64,000 nucleotides of DNA from positions 78,890-142,889 of the forward strand of contig JAJTWR010000122.1 of assembly GCA_021613335.1 (NCBI GenBank), in the 5' to 3' direction. This document shows, piece after piece, positions 9,394-17,790 of the stretch. Position 1 is the stretch's first letter. Each line of letters starts with the position of its first letter. The position numbers and the translations under genes are program-made. This stretch comes from Whitmania pigra. Taxonomy: Eukaryota > Annelida > Clitellata > Hirudinida > Haemopidae. The notes under the pieces are model-generated. The model ran no database searches. It was given only the letters and a program-made list of their open reading frames with translations, and had not been told where the DNA came from.

Positions 9394-9519
9394 GTCCTCT
9401 GCTCCTTCAGGGGGACAGACTCTACATCAGACCGAGGAAACTTCAGGGGGCAGGTCAGTAGGAGACCCTGTCCGGAAACTTTGGGGCTATTTCAGCCGCC
9501 GATCGCGAAAGGATTTGAC

Positions 9520-10135
9520 ATGGAATGTTATGAGTTGGCGACATTGACCGTTAGCTTCGGCGCTGCGCCGGAAATCAGCGATGTCCTTCGTGATTTTTGT
9601 ATCGATCCCGAAGCCAAGGGGCATTTTTTTGGCGCTTGGAGCAGCGAGCTTGGCGGGTTGAACCGGGTTTATGTGCTGCGCGGTTTCGACGATGGCCGCC
9701 AAGCCGCCGCCGAACGCCAACGTTGCCAGTTGTCGGCTAATCCTTTTGGCGCCGGCTCATCTCTTGCCGCCTTGTCGCTGGACACGCTCAAACCCTTTGC
9801 CGGCCTGCCGCCAGTTCAGCCGGGCCGCTTTGGCCCAATCCATGAGATCCGCTCCTAATACCTTAAAAATCGGCGAGCTGGCCCCGACGCTGGCAAGCTG
9901 GGCTGAAGCTCTGCCGCTGCGTCTGGAGATCTCGCCGATCGTTCTCGCCGGTTACACCATCGACGGGCCGCAACGCATCATACACATCTGGCCCTATGCC
10001 AGCCTCGCCGCTCGCGGCGACATTCGCGCCGAAGCGGTCAAGCGCGGCTTTTGGCCGCCCAAAAGCGCCAACTGGCTGACAGCGAACATGGAAAGCAACA
10101 TCGCCTTGCCACTGGAAACGGCGCCATTACAATAA
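9520..10135 (+). pseudogene. NIPSNAP family protein, frameshifted
   Basis: The first frame starts at an ATG preceded by GAAAGGA and encodes MECYELATLTV and then a first NIPSNAP-like ferredoxin-fold domain, stopping at a TAA at 9856-9858. The next frame continues directly with the second domain (LKIGELAPTLASW, then HIWPYASLAARGDIR, ending SNIALPLETAPLQ). One extra base near 9858 explains the break. NIPSNAP proteins are small dimeric alpha/beta-barrel proteins of uncertain function. The gene lies directly against the end of the IS island. Confidence 0.7.
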
Positions 10136-10278
10136 CCGCCAACTAGCGGAGCAAACAGCCGCCAGACATCCCGTTATCGTGGGGCCGGCAGTAACGTCGA
10201 TATCGGCTTGCGCGGCGCGCTTAACCCAGGGAACCAACGGCAAGGAACAATGCGGCCGGAAAAGCCGAGCGCCCGGTC

Positions 10279-11121
10279 TCAGGATGTCGTATCGATCGTT
10301 CCGCTGGCTTTGCGCGTCTTGATCATCGCATCGTATTTGTCCAACGCTTTCATCATGGCTTCGGTTACCTGGCCTGGAGGCGCGGCCGGAATGGCCTGAG
10401 TGCGTAAAACAGGCGTTGGCGATGCAACAGGCATGAGAGCTGGCGTCGTTGGCTTGGCGGCGTTCGCCGCGCGGCGAAGGCTGTCCGTTTTTTCTAAGAC
10501 CGAGGCTGGAACCGGAGGTGATTTCGGCGCGCCGTAGATGGTGTGTTGCGCGGCGATCAGCGCTTGTTGCAAGGCAAGCTGGCTGCCCGTCGCGGCCGGC
10601 TGCAACAATCTTTCCTCGGCAGGGGGCAGCGGCGCGGGCGTTTGCGCTTGCGCTTGCGCTTGCGCCGCTACGGCATTCGCGACCGGCTGGCCGGTTGCAG
10701 TATCGCCTGGAGGTGCGGGCGTGGTTGCAACGGCGGCGGCGAGTTGACGGGAGGTTGCCGACGGCGCGATCAACTCTTCACCGGTAAGAGTGGCAAGCAA
10801 ATGCTCGCCGACATCATTACCCGTCTGAGATTCCACGGCGTTGTTGAAGGCCGAAGCCATCAAACCGATCGGGCCGCCGTAGATTCCGCCGCCAATCATC
10901 CGCGCTACCGGCGCAATGGTATCGCCGGTGATTTTACGATAGAGCGTATTCAGAATCGGGATATGCTGCAGCGGATTGATGATGTCGAGAAAATCGGCAA
11001 AAGATAGCTCTTGCGCCACGTCCCGACTGGTTTCATAAGGATCGGGCTCACGCTCGCCATGAACGCCACGCCCAACAGGGGAGTAGACCGGTTTGCTAAC
11101 GATACCTTCGGTGATGGACAT
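10279..11121 (-). CDS. Conserved hypothetical protein, Ala/Gln/Pro-rich
   Basis: I do not recognise a named family. The protein has 280 residues. Residues about 40-100 look globular (FADFLDIINPLQHIPILNTLYR, then GGIYGGPIGLMASAFNN with a Gly-rich hydrophobic stretch). The rest is low-complexity Ala/Pro/Gln with an (AQ)4 repeat at about residues 152-159. The C-terminus regains order (MMKALDKYDAMIKTRKAS). It is divergent from the response regulator gene at 11320, with about 200 bp between the starts. The segment from 10136 to 10278 holds nothing recognisable. Confidence 0.6.
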   Translation of the reverse strand: MSITEGIVSKPVYSPVGRGVHGEREPDPYETSRDVAQELSFADFLDIINPLQHIPILNTLYRKITGDTIAPVARMIGGGIYGGPIGLMASAFNNAVESQTGNDVGEHLLATLTGEELIAPSATSRQLAAAVATTPAPPGDTATGQPVANAVAAQAQAQAQTPAPLPPAEERLLQPAATGSQLALQQALIAAQHTIYGAPKSPPVPASVLEKTDSLRRAANAAKPTTPALMPVASPTPVLRTQAIPAAPPGQVTEAMMKALDKYDAMIKTRKASGTIDTTS

Positions 11122-11319
11122 GGCAGCGCCTTTTCATCAAGTCGCCAGCGACCGTAACACGATCACCCTAGCAAAAGCGATGCCAAGGATTGCCCGCGTC
11201 ATTTGACCGGAAAGCCTGCCCGGGCGCTTTCATTTCGTCGCTTGGATGGGCAAAATATGCCTGCTCTCAACAAAACCTGCCTGGCGCACTCTCTCTGACC
11301 GGCGACGGTGTGAGATGCC
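11122..11319. promoter_or_regulatory. Divergent intergenic region
   Basis: This stretch of about 198 bp separates two divergently transcribed genes and must hold promoters for both. I could not assign specific boxes with confidence. Confidence 0.35.
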
Positions 11320-12016
11320 ATGATGAAGGATGACCGTCTCTTGCCGGCCCCGGTCATATTGCTGGTCGCCGCCGACCCGGCATTGCGTGCGAGCTTGAGA
11401 GAGCAGCTAACCAGCGAGGGACGCTACCGGGTGCAAGCCCAAGAAGCTGTGCCGCCAGCGCATCTGATAACCAAAGATATTGGCGCTTGCGTGATTGCCC
11501 ATCCCGATCCAACGCTCGATCTCAGCGCTCTGCCAATGTTGCTGGCCTTGCAGGGCTCGGGGCAACCGTCGATCGAAGGGGCGCAAGCTTCCCTGATCTT
11601 GCCGGTGCGCATCGGTGAATTGCTGGCGGCGCTAGACCGGCTGCTCACTCTGCCGCGCCTGGTTGATGTGGGGCATTTTCACTTTCAGCCAGCGGCCAAA
11701 TTATTGATCGACCCTGCGGGCGGCAATATCCGCCTGACGGAAAAGGAAGCCGCCATTTTAGAGCGCTTGGCCCAGAGCGGCAAGGCGGTGGATCGCCAGA
11801 CCTTGCTAACCGAGATTTGGGGTTATAATCCCCGCGTCACCACCCATACTTTGGAAACCCATATTTACCGGCTGCGCCAAAAGATCGAACGCGATCCAGC
11901 CCAGGCTAGATGCTGGTCAACCGGGATGGCGGTTACATGCTGGTACGCCAAGCTCTGCCGCCCGAAGATTACGCCGCCATTTCCTGCCCCTCTCCAAGGC
12001 CGCCGAAACGGGCATA
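11320..12016 (+). pseudogene. OmpR-type response regulator, C-terminal frameshift
   Basis: The protein has an N-terminal receiver-like region (VILLVAADPALRASLREQL) without an obvious phospho-acceptor context, followed by an OmpR/PhoB winged-helix domain (LTEKEAAILERLAQSGKAVD, then TLETHIYRLRQKIE). The terminal wing (MLVNRDGGYMLVRQALPPED) is in a different frame, so a single-base change near 11911 breaks the gene or the sequence. The corrected frame would stop at 12016, and its last 48 bases overlap the convergent PaaX-like gene. Confidence 0.7.
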
Positions 12017-12916
12017 AAAGGATGCCGCCGGCCGCGTCACCGGACCTTCGGCGGTTTCCAGAAGCGACATGATATGACGCTGGGCCGGCTCGAAAGTGTG
12101 AAGATAGAGATTGCGGCACAGCAGCCGCGAGGCAATGCCCGACCAATCGAGCGGCAACAGCGCATCGGGCAATTGCGGATCGCGCAACAACACCCGCCGA
12201 TAATCGTGAATCAGCAAGGTGCGAATCAAAAAACAAACTTCCGGGTCCATCTGCTCGGCTTGTTCGATGGCGCGCCAGGCCGGACGGAAGGCGGCAAGAA
12301 AGCCGCGATACTCGCGATCGAGCCGGGGCAAATCCCAGCAGACTCCGACCAATCCCGGCACGGAGTCGGATAAGAAAGCGCTATCGCTCTTGGCCTTCAT
12401 CACCATCACCTTCGCGCCGACCCCCAAGCCGAGGATCGCTTGCTGCATGGCATCGACATCCGGGGTTGGATGGGCCAGAAGGTTGGGGGCAAGCTGGCCG
12501 AACCCAAGCCAACCCAATTCGTGGCGCAAAGCGTCGCGCTCTTTCTGGGTGAGGTTTGGCCCGGCGATAACCAGCTTCCAGACGCCGTCCCAATCGCTCT
12601 GGCGTACGGCGTAAATGCGGCGATGCGCCGCCTCGAACCGCCTGCGACCGGCTTCGGTCAAACTATAATAGCTGCGCCGACCGTGTTGCTGAGAGGCGAA
12701 CCAGCCATCCTTGGTCAAACGAAATATCGCGGTGCGCACCACCCGTTCCGATAAACCGAGCGGCTGTACCAGCCGGATGAGGCTGCCAAGCCAAGCGGCT
12801 CCGCCATGAGGCAAAATGGCATCGCCATAAATGGTAACGATCAACGATTTTGCCCGCAACGCCAGATTTTCTTGCAAAAAAGCGATAATGTCGTGCGTTG
12901 CGGTCATCTTGTTCAT
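11969..12916 (-). CDS. paaX: PaaX-family transcriptional repressor
   Basis: This 315-residue protein matches PaaX, the phenylacetyl-CoA-responsive repressor. It shows an N-terminal winged helix-turn-helix (LIVTIYGDAILPHGG, then GLSERVVRTAIFRLTKDGW and the wing SYYSLTEAG), a central domain and a C-terminal PaaX-like domain (CWDLPRL, RTLLIHDYRRVLLRDPQLPD). No phenylacetate catabolic genes are visible nearby, so its target may be elsewhere. Its 3' end overlaps the end of the convergent response regulator gene. Confidence 0.85.
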   Translation of the reverse strand: MNKMTATHDIIAFLQENLALRAKSLIVTIYGDAILPHGGAAWLGSLIRLVQPLGLSERVVRTAIFRLTKDGWFASQQHGRRSYYSLTEAGRRRFEAAHRRIYAVRQSDWDGVWKLVIAGPNLTQKERDALRHELGWLGFGQLAPNLLAHPTPDVDAMQQAILGLGVGAKVMVMKAKSDSAFLSDSVPGLVGVCWDLPRLDREYRGFLAAFRPAWRAIEQAEQMDPEVCFLIRTLLIHDYRRVLLRDPQLPDALLPLDWSGIASRLLCRNLYLHTFEPAQRHIMSLLETAEGPVTRPAASFYARFGGLGEGQEMAA

Positions 12917-13004
12917 AGCCTGCCTACGGTTTCAGGTCAAATCGAAGCCGGTTTCCCGGGGGTGGATGGTAATCCGGCCGATACCGGGTGCAATCGAATT
13001 ATAA

Positions 13005-13440
13005 CGCCATCTGGCGCCGTTGGCGCTAAAATGGCGCCGGCACGAGATGGCGTCCTCGGGAATGGCGTCCGCTATGGCGCTCGCCGCGCTGGACCGCATC
13101 GCATGGCTGCCCTAACGCGTCCAAGCCTGCCTCTGTGCCTGTGCACAGCGGACCGGTTTGCGATGTCGCCAGGTGAAGCCTTTCACCCAGAAAACCATCA
13201 AGCCGATGTCGGGTGCGCAGACGCTCGGGCGCGTCATGATGGGTGGCTGCCCAGATGCAGTGCGGCCCTGCTGGGCGAATGGCTCGAGCTACAGCCGTTC
13301 TGCGGCATGCCAAAGCAGCCCGAAACCATCACTGGCGAGGATTGGGAAGCGAAGGTCAAGGAGCGTACCGGCATCATCATGTTTCATGCCTGCTGGACTC
13401 GTTCCGGGGAAGCCCCCACGAACGCCAGCGGGAGGCGCAT
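13005..13440 (+). pseudogene. T6SS amidase effector (Tae4-like) remnant
   Basis: One plus-strand frame includes a stretch resembling the second half of Tae4-type peptidoglycan amidases: an ITGEDWEAKVKERTGIIMF segment followed by a Trp- and Gly-containing turn. It is cut before the conserved His-containing catalytic segment by IS110-derived sequence. The upstream part is not continuous in one frame. The family would be a cell-wall-degrading antibacterial effector; no immunity gene or T6SS gene is visible here. The assignment rests on one conserved block. Confidence 0.35.
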
Positions 13441-13729
13441 CGACCCGGTCGCTCTTACCGATAACGCCCATGGCGCGAGCGAAGTCCCGGGCCTGACGGG
13501 GATTGACACGGCTGAAGCGCACCTCCGCTTCTGCCAACGCTTCCCGAAGGGTCCGGTCATACCCGCCGCTGGCCTCGAAGATGATCCAGGCGCCTTATTT
13601 CGTACATAAGCGAGCAAAGGCTTTCGTCCCTTTCGGACTGTTCCCGATCCGTCGCGGTTTCTGTTCCGGATGGTGGATGTCGAGCCAGTCTTTGGCCACG
13701 TCGACACCGATGAAAGTCTGTTGCATCAT
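13289..13729 (-). pseudogene. IS110-family transposase N-terminal remnant
   Basis: Reading leftward from an ATG at 13729 or 13726, the start (QQTFIGVDVAKDWLDIH) and later EASGGYDRTLREALAEAEV and RQARDFARAMGVIGKSDRVDA are the RuvC-like (DEDD) domain of an IS110 transposase. There is an in-frame TAA in the middle, and homology stops after RVDA at about 13440. The serine-containing C-terminal domain is missing. Confidence 0.75.
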
Positions 13730-13900
13730 GGCTCCTGCTCTTGTCCTGCGGGGGCCGCGCGAACAGCCCCGATCAACTGTTCAGGATGACGATGGACGAT
13801 GCGGCTGGCCCCCATTCCGGAAAAGGGGTTTCTCGCCCAGGAGGTCCGCGGGGGGCCAGCCGCAGATCCTCAATAGCTCATTGCGCTTAGACAGGAGGTG
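13730..13900. repeat. IS110 upstream noncoding region with long inverted repeat
   Basis: TGCGGCTGGCCCCC at 13800-13813 pairs perfectly with GGGGGCCAGCCGCA at 13851-13864, with a 37-base loop. It lies upstream of the IS110 transposase start, the side where IS110-group elements keep structured noncoding RNA. A remnant of such an RNA is possible. Confidence 0.5.
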
Positions 13901-13944
13901 TCCGGTTATGGCAGAAGGGATTATAGGCTTGATGATCGCCTCCG

Positions 13945-13990
13945 CCTCGGGGCGATGACCGGCATCGATGCACGGCGGATCATCCCCGCA
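13945..13990 (+). repeat. Degenerate direct repeat of gene start (copy 1)
   Basis: The sequence around the ATG at 13955 (reading MTGIDARRII) repeats, with a few substitutions, at 14597-14642, where it begins a small open frame (MTGVDARRII). The first copy is cut off by the oppositely oriented DUF1640 gene. Confidence 0.5.
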
Positions 13991-14041
13991 GTTAACGCGA
14001 AGGTCAATCAGACACGGCTGCCTAAAGGGAGTGGCGGGGGA

Positions 14042-14506
14042 TCAGTGCCCCAGATAGCGGATGGCGGCCAGCAGAATGCCGGTCACGACGATCAACATGC
14101 CGCCAAGCTTGATCGTCATTCGCTGTTCGACATCCCGGAATCCGGCTGTCACTCGCTGATCGAGAGCGGCAATATCGTTCTTAAGTTCGGTCTTGTTGGC
14201 GGCGATATCGGCCTTGGTCGCTTCCGCATCGGCGATCACAGAGTCAATCTTCTTCTCAAGCCGGTGTTCGCTGGCCTGAATCTCGGCCTTGAGTTCGGCT
14301 TTATTGGCGGCGGCTTCGGCCTTGAGTTCGGCCTTGGCGGCAGAGATATCGCCCCGCACGGCAACAAGATCGCTTTTGGTGGCCAGTTCCGCCCCGGCCA
14401 TGGCTTCGACCATGGCAGCCGTCATGGCTTGCGCTTGCTCCGGGGTGAAGTTCCCCGCCTGAAGCTGGTTGGCGAATTTCAAGGTATCGAAGGCGACGAG
14501 GCTCAT
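14042..14506 (-). CDS. DUF1640 coiled-coil membrane protein
   Basis: This 154-residue protein starts MSLVAFDTLKFANQLQAGNF and has the Ala/Lys/Glu heptad pattern of DUF1640 (CCDC90/MCUR1-like) from about residue 40 to 120, then a C-terminal membrane helix (GGMLIVVTGILLAAIRYLG). I chose the ATG at 14506 because the family begins here; an upstream in-frame start would add 12 unrelated residues. Such proteins are common next to phage or mobile genes in alphaproteobacteria. The function is unknown. Confidence 0.75.
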   Translation of the reverse strand: MSLVAFDTLKFANQLQAGNFTPEQAQAMTAAMVEAMAGAELATKSDLVAVRGDISAAKAELKAEAAANKAELKAEIQASEHRLEKKIDSVIADAEATKADIAANKTELKNDIAALDQRVTAGFRDVEQRMTIKLGGMLIVVTGILLAAIRYLGH

Positions 14507-14606
14507 GGGGCCAGCATAACCCGTCAGCCCCCCTCGTCGCAAGTCCGGGTATGAGGGAGAAAATCATGACCGAAGCAACCGCTGTTCCCGCCTGCCTCTC
14601 GGCGTC

Positions 14607-14846
14607 ATGACTGGCGTCGATGCGCGGCGGATCATCGCCGGGCGACATGGCATGAGCCTTGATGAGATGCGCGCTGTACGCGAGCGCCTTGGCGATTGGC
14701 TGAGCGTCCTGACAATGCTCAAGGAGAATGTCGGCAAGGTGGCCTCCCATTGCGGCCCGTGTCTGGCATTCAGCCTGTACGATAATATCGACGTCACAAT
14801 CCACGACACCGGCATCAAGGATGCCATCGACGCGCTCGACGATTAG
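14607..14846 (+). CDS. Small hypothetical protein
   Basis: This 79-residue acidic protein, starting MTGVDARRII, has a predicted helix (LDEMRAVRERLGDWLSVLTMLKE) and a CGPC motif in the middle. I do not recognise the family. Its place among prophage-like debris suggests a phage or integrative-element gene. Its start is duplicated at 13955. Confidence 0.45.
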   Translation: MTGVDARRIIAGRHGMSLDEMRAVRERLGDWLSVLTMLKENVGKVASHCGPCLAFSLYDNIDVTIHDTGIKDAIDALDD

Positions 14847-14923
14847 ATTTGAGACGCGGCAGGCGCTTGTTTGTCGGCTGAAACCGGCAATCAATTTTTT
14901 CACTTTTAACCTGAGGTACAGTT

Positions 14924-15390
14924 ATGAGCGACGCTCTTCATCATTCCGCCGTTGGAAAATATTGCATCGTGCGCTGCACAGCCGCCGGCGTGTACGCCGG
15001 TATTGTGGCCGCCGTCACATCGGATCGCGTGACGCTGGAGAACTCCCGGCGTCTCTGATTCTGGAAAACCCGCAAGGGAATCAGCCTTTCAGCCGTTGCC
15101 CTGTACGGCGTCGATGCTAGCGACAGCCGGATCCCGGCGGCTTTGCCGCAACTGCACCTCGAGCGCCATGACGTGTGCGAGTTCATCGAGGCGAGCGACG
15201 ATGCGCGCCAGACCATCGAAAGCGCGCTGATTTTCTGCCCCTCGCGCAAAACGATCCGAAGGAACAAAGAGGCTCATACCAAGGTTGGGGCTTGGGCTGT
15301 GGCGCTTGCTATGGCTTTGGCGCTGGCGAGGGCTGGGCGAAGGCTTTGGCTCTGGCAGGGAGTAAGTCACATGCGTTTTGAAAGGGGTAA
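14924..15390 (+). pseudogene. Phage-type DUF6948-like protein, interrupted
   Basis: From the ATG at 14924 the frame reads YCIVRCTAAGVYAGIV, then hits a TGA at 15056-15058 where relatives have a Trp. It continues with FWKTRKGISLSAVALYGVD and CEFIEASDDARQTIESA. Downstream the Gly-rich tail typical of such proteins is in another frame. This looks like a decayed prophage or integrative-element gene. Confidence 0.5.
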
Positions 15391-15566
15391 TGACGCTAAT
15401 CGAAGATATGCCAATTGGCGAATACCTAGCGTTTGGCGCGCTCTCAGCCCACTGGTGCATGACGGCGTTGCGCTACTGCCCGGCGAAAGCCGAGTATGAG
15501 GCGCGCAAGAAAAAGCCGGATACCGCCTCCGTAACCGCGAACCATGGTTCATCCTGGGCGCCATGA
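15390..15566 (+). CDS. Small phage-like open frame
   Basis: This short frame (MTLIEDMPIGEYLAFGALS, then HWCMTALRYCPAKAEYEARKK) sits directly after the interrupted DUF6948-like gene. I do not recognise a family. It may be a small gene of the same decayed element or chance. Confidence 0.3.
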   Translation: MTLIEDMPIGEYLAFGALSAHWCMTALRYCPAKAEYEARKKKPDTASVTANHGSSWAP

Positions 15567-15574
15567 CTCCTTGT

Positions 15575-16260
15575 CCGCGAAAAATCCTTGGAGGAAACTC
15601 GTGCGGCGTGTCCGTTGTCTCAGCAGCCCAATCCCGAAAGCTCGACCGGCAGCCGTGCGCCGTTACCGGGTTCGGCCAATCGAGCGTTCGGCAGACCTTC
15701 GTTAATGTCATGTCGGACAAAATCCTGTTTGATTTCTCAGATGGAAAAATCCAGCGTCGCGTTGATCCGCTGTTTTACCCGGCGGACGGTTTCAGGCGTT
15801 TTCGTCCAGACTGGCAGCAAGACCGCGCGAATATCGCCAGCGCCGATTTGCGCAACGCTGAGCGTTCCTATTTTTGGAAATGCATGTACTTTGAGCGTGT
15901 TGATCCACTGATCTGCATGTTTGCCGTTTTTCCACCCGCCACGTCGCTCTTCGAATAAGTCTCGCGCCGCCTTTGCAAAAGTCGGTATGGAACGGGCTTG
16001 TTCACGTTCCGCCATTGGATTTTCGCCGAGAGAGATTTTTTCACGCAACGCTTGCGCCGCTGCCCTTGCCGACGACAAACCAACTTTTGGATAACCACCT
16101 AATCCAAACTCGACACGCCGTCCCTGAACCATTATCCGCAAAAGCCATCGTCCGCTTGCCCGACCTTGGACTCGTGACGCGATCCTGATCATTAAGCCGC
16201 CGCCATCGTAATAGGCGCCAGGCGGGGCGTTTTGCAGGAAGACATTTTTTTAAGCGATTC
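15575..16260 (-). pseudogene. Tyrosine recombinase (integrase) remnant
   Basis: The minus strand carries the N-terminal DUF4102-like region (DGGGLMIRIASRV, then RRVEFGLGGYPKVGLSSARA) and the SAM-like core-binding domain (FAKAARDLFEERRGGWKN) up to about 15737. A separate piece at about 15590-15720 has the end of the catalytic domain (VTAHGCRSSFRDWAAETTD, the H-x-x-R box). The catalytic region between them is deleted, and the final Tyr segment is lost. It marks a former prophage or integrative element. Confidence 0.75.
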
Positions 16261-16571
16261 AAAACATGCTGTCCCACGCTTTCACTCCCGTCATGCCCAC
16301 ATTTTTAATGCGATGGGATGCGAATTATTGACACGATCTAAGAGAGAAAATCAAACAAATACAGCTTGTTACTGATCCTCAGGAGCTCTCACGAGCAGTC
16401 AAAACATATTAAATTTACGGCCATACCGGAGGCCGACACCATGCAGGACGAGCCGTTCGCCGTCGCGGCGGAATGAACGGCGGGCCGGGATCGCATCGGC
16501 ACCATGCCGAACTTGGAGCCGTCAGAAGCGTGACGGCGTGGAAAGCGGTGCCGCAAGTAAAGGAAAGGATC
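16261..16571. other. No gene recognised
   Basis: This intergenic stretch of about 310 bp between the integrase remnant and the next gene is A/T-richer in its first half. I see no supported gene. Confidence 0.4.
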
Positions 16572-16952
16572 ATGATCGCGCTAATGTTCATGAGCGTTGC
16601 GCTGGTCGGGCTTCTCTGCGTCCTCGCCTATACGCTCGCCATCTATGCACTGCCCTTCATGCTCAGCCTGACCGCCGCGCAATTTGCCTATCAGACCGGA
16701 GCGGGCCTGTTCGGCGCTGGCGTCGCCTTCGGCCTCCTGGCAGTGCTGTTCGATACGATCCGCACATCCATCATCCGCCTGATCTTCGCCGCGCCCGCCG
16801 CCGTCGCTGGCTATGCTCTGGTCCACGGCATCACCAAGGACGCCGTGCCATCCGAAATCTGGCGGCAAATCTTCTGCATCGTGGGCGGCGGCTTCGTCGG
16901 GGTGGCAGCTTGGGCGAGGCTGGCGGCTGGCGTCGACCAGCCCACCAGATAG
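16572..16952 (+). CDS. Small inner-membrane protein
   Basis: This protein of about 126 residues has three to four hydrophobic helices (FMSVALVGLLCVLAYTLAIY, FGAGVAFGLLAVLF, LIFAAPAAVAGYALVHG, IFCIVGGGFVGVAAWARLA). The ATG at 16572 follows AAAGGAAAGG and is preferred to an upstream in-frame start. Similar small membrane proteins occur in integrative and conjugative elements. I do not recognise a function. Confidence 0.6.
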   Translation: MIALMFMSVALVGLLCVLAYTLAIYALPFMLSLTAAQFAYQTGAGLFGAGVAFGLLAVLFDTIRTSIIRLIFAAPAAVAGYALVHGITKDAVPSEIWRQIFCIVGGGFVGVAAWARLAAGVDQPTR

Positions 16953-16974
16953 CCCTTGGCGCTCCGCAGCCCTA

Positions 16975-17500
16975 TCCGAGTCCGGCGATCACCGTTTCAA
17001 TAGGCAGGAACAGCGTCCGGCTGTCTTCGGGATATTCGATGAACTCTGCGCAACGCAGATAGAAACGCTTGACCGCATCGTTCTGCCATGAACAAGAGCC
17101 GCCGCGATGCCGATGCTCTGCGACGCTTGCGCGATCCGGCGCAGCGCATCCGATAGCAGGTCCGCGCCGAAACCCTTGCCCGCTTGCTCGCGGCTCACCG
17201 CCAGACGCCCGATCACGGAGACCGGCACCAGATCGGGCGCATTGCGCGGGCACCCGGCCCGGCACGGCGGCGCGGTCCACCGATCCCGCCGAGATGCAGA
17301 AATAGGCGACGACCCGATTGCCCGCGGGCACACGACATAGGTGCGCGAGAAACGGCTTTCGTTTTTCAAGGCCCGATGGCGCAGCCAGTCGTTCAGTGCC
17401 GGTTCGCCGCAGCCAAAGGCCGACATATCATGTCGGGCAGTCAGGGGAACAGGAGCGGAGAGCCGAGGCTCAGGCTGGCCGGCGCGTCGTCTATTTCTGC
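16975..17500 (-). pseudogene. GNAT acetyltransferase toxin of a TacAT-like pair, broken
   Basis: Several minus-strand frames together show a GNAT domain of the kind found in DUF1778-GNAT toxin-antitoxin modules (an early FGCGEPALNDWLR segment, a central IGRLAVSREQAGKGFGADLL acetyl-CoA loop, and a FYLRCAEFIEYPED tail). These pieces lie in different frames, so at least two frameshifts disrupt the gene. Family members acetylate charged tRNAs. The broken state predicts no activity. Confidence 0.65.
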
Positions 17501-17790
17501 CATGCAGGCGTCCGGCCGAGCAGCGCCTTGAGCTCGGACCCGGCGCAGGCGGATTGTCGAGCGCCTGCATGAAGGCGTCGTAGCGTTCGGGATCGAGCGT
17601 GAACAGGCGCTGGTCGAGAAGCACATCGACTGCCTGCCGCCGAGCGCTTTCCACCATGAACTCGGGGCGCGTCTTGCCCAGCACGCCGCAGCATCGTCGA
17701 TGAGCGGGCGCGTGCCCGTCTCGATCCGCAGATTGATACTGCCCTTTGCGTCGAACACAGCAGCGCGCACCGCGACGGCAGCCGACGCAG
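17490..17790 (-). pseudogene. DUF1778 antitoxin of a TacAT-like pair, broken
   Basis: Directly upstream of the GNAT remnant, minus-strand frames encode a ribbon-helix-helix-type DUF1778 protein (SINLRIETGTRPLIDDAAA, then KTRPEFMVESARRQA and LFTLDPERYDAFMQALD). These parts and the tail lie in three frames. In intact modules the antitoxin represses its own operon and binds the acetyltransferase. Here both partners are broken. Confidence 0.65.

Larger units (their letters stand above)
6552..9494 (-). mobile_element. Nested IS3-family/IS256 island
   Basis: A 10-base inverted pair, TGAAATAGCC at 6552-6561 and GGCTATTTCA at 9485-9494, brackets the island. Both ends continue into similar terminal sequence (GCCCC then AGTTTC then GGACA), which suggests they are the two ends of one IS2-group element. 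Into it went an IS407-group element (right end TGACCTGCCCCC at 9457, reading leftward), and into that or across it an IS256 element. Large parts of both IS3-family elements are missing. Confidence 0.55.

Noticed and set aside
11969..12916. PaaX as part of a phenylacetate degradation cluster
   Set aside because: No paa catabolic genes are visible in the window; only the regulator itself is supported.
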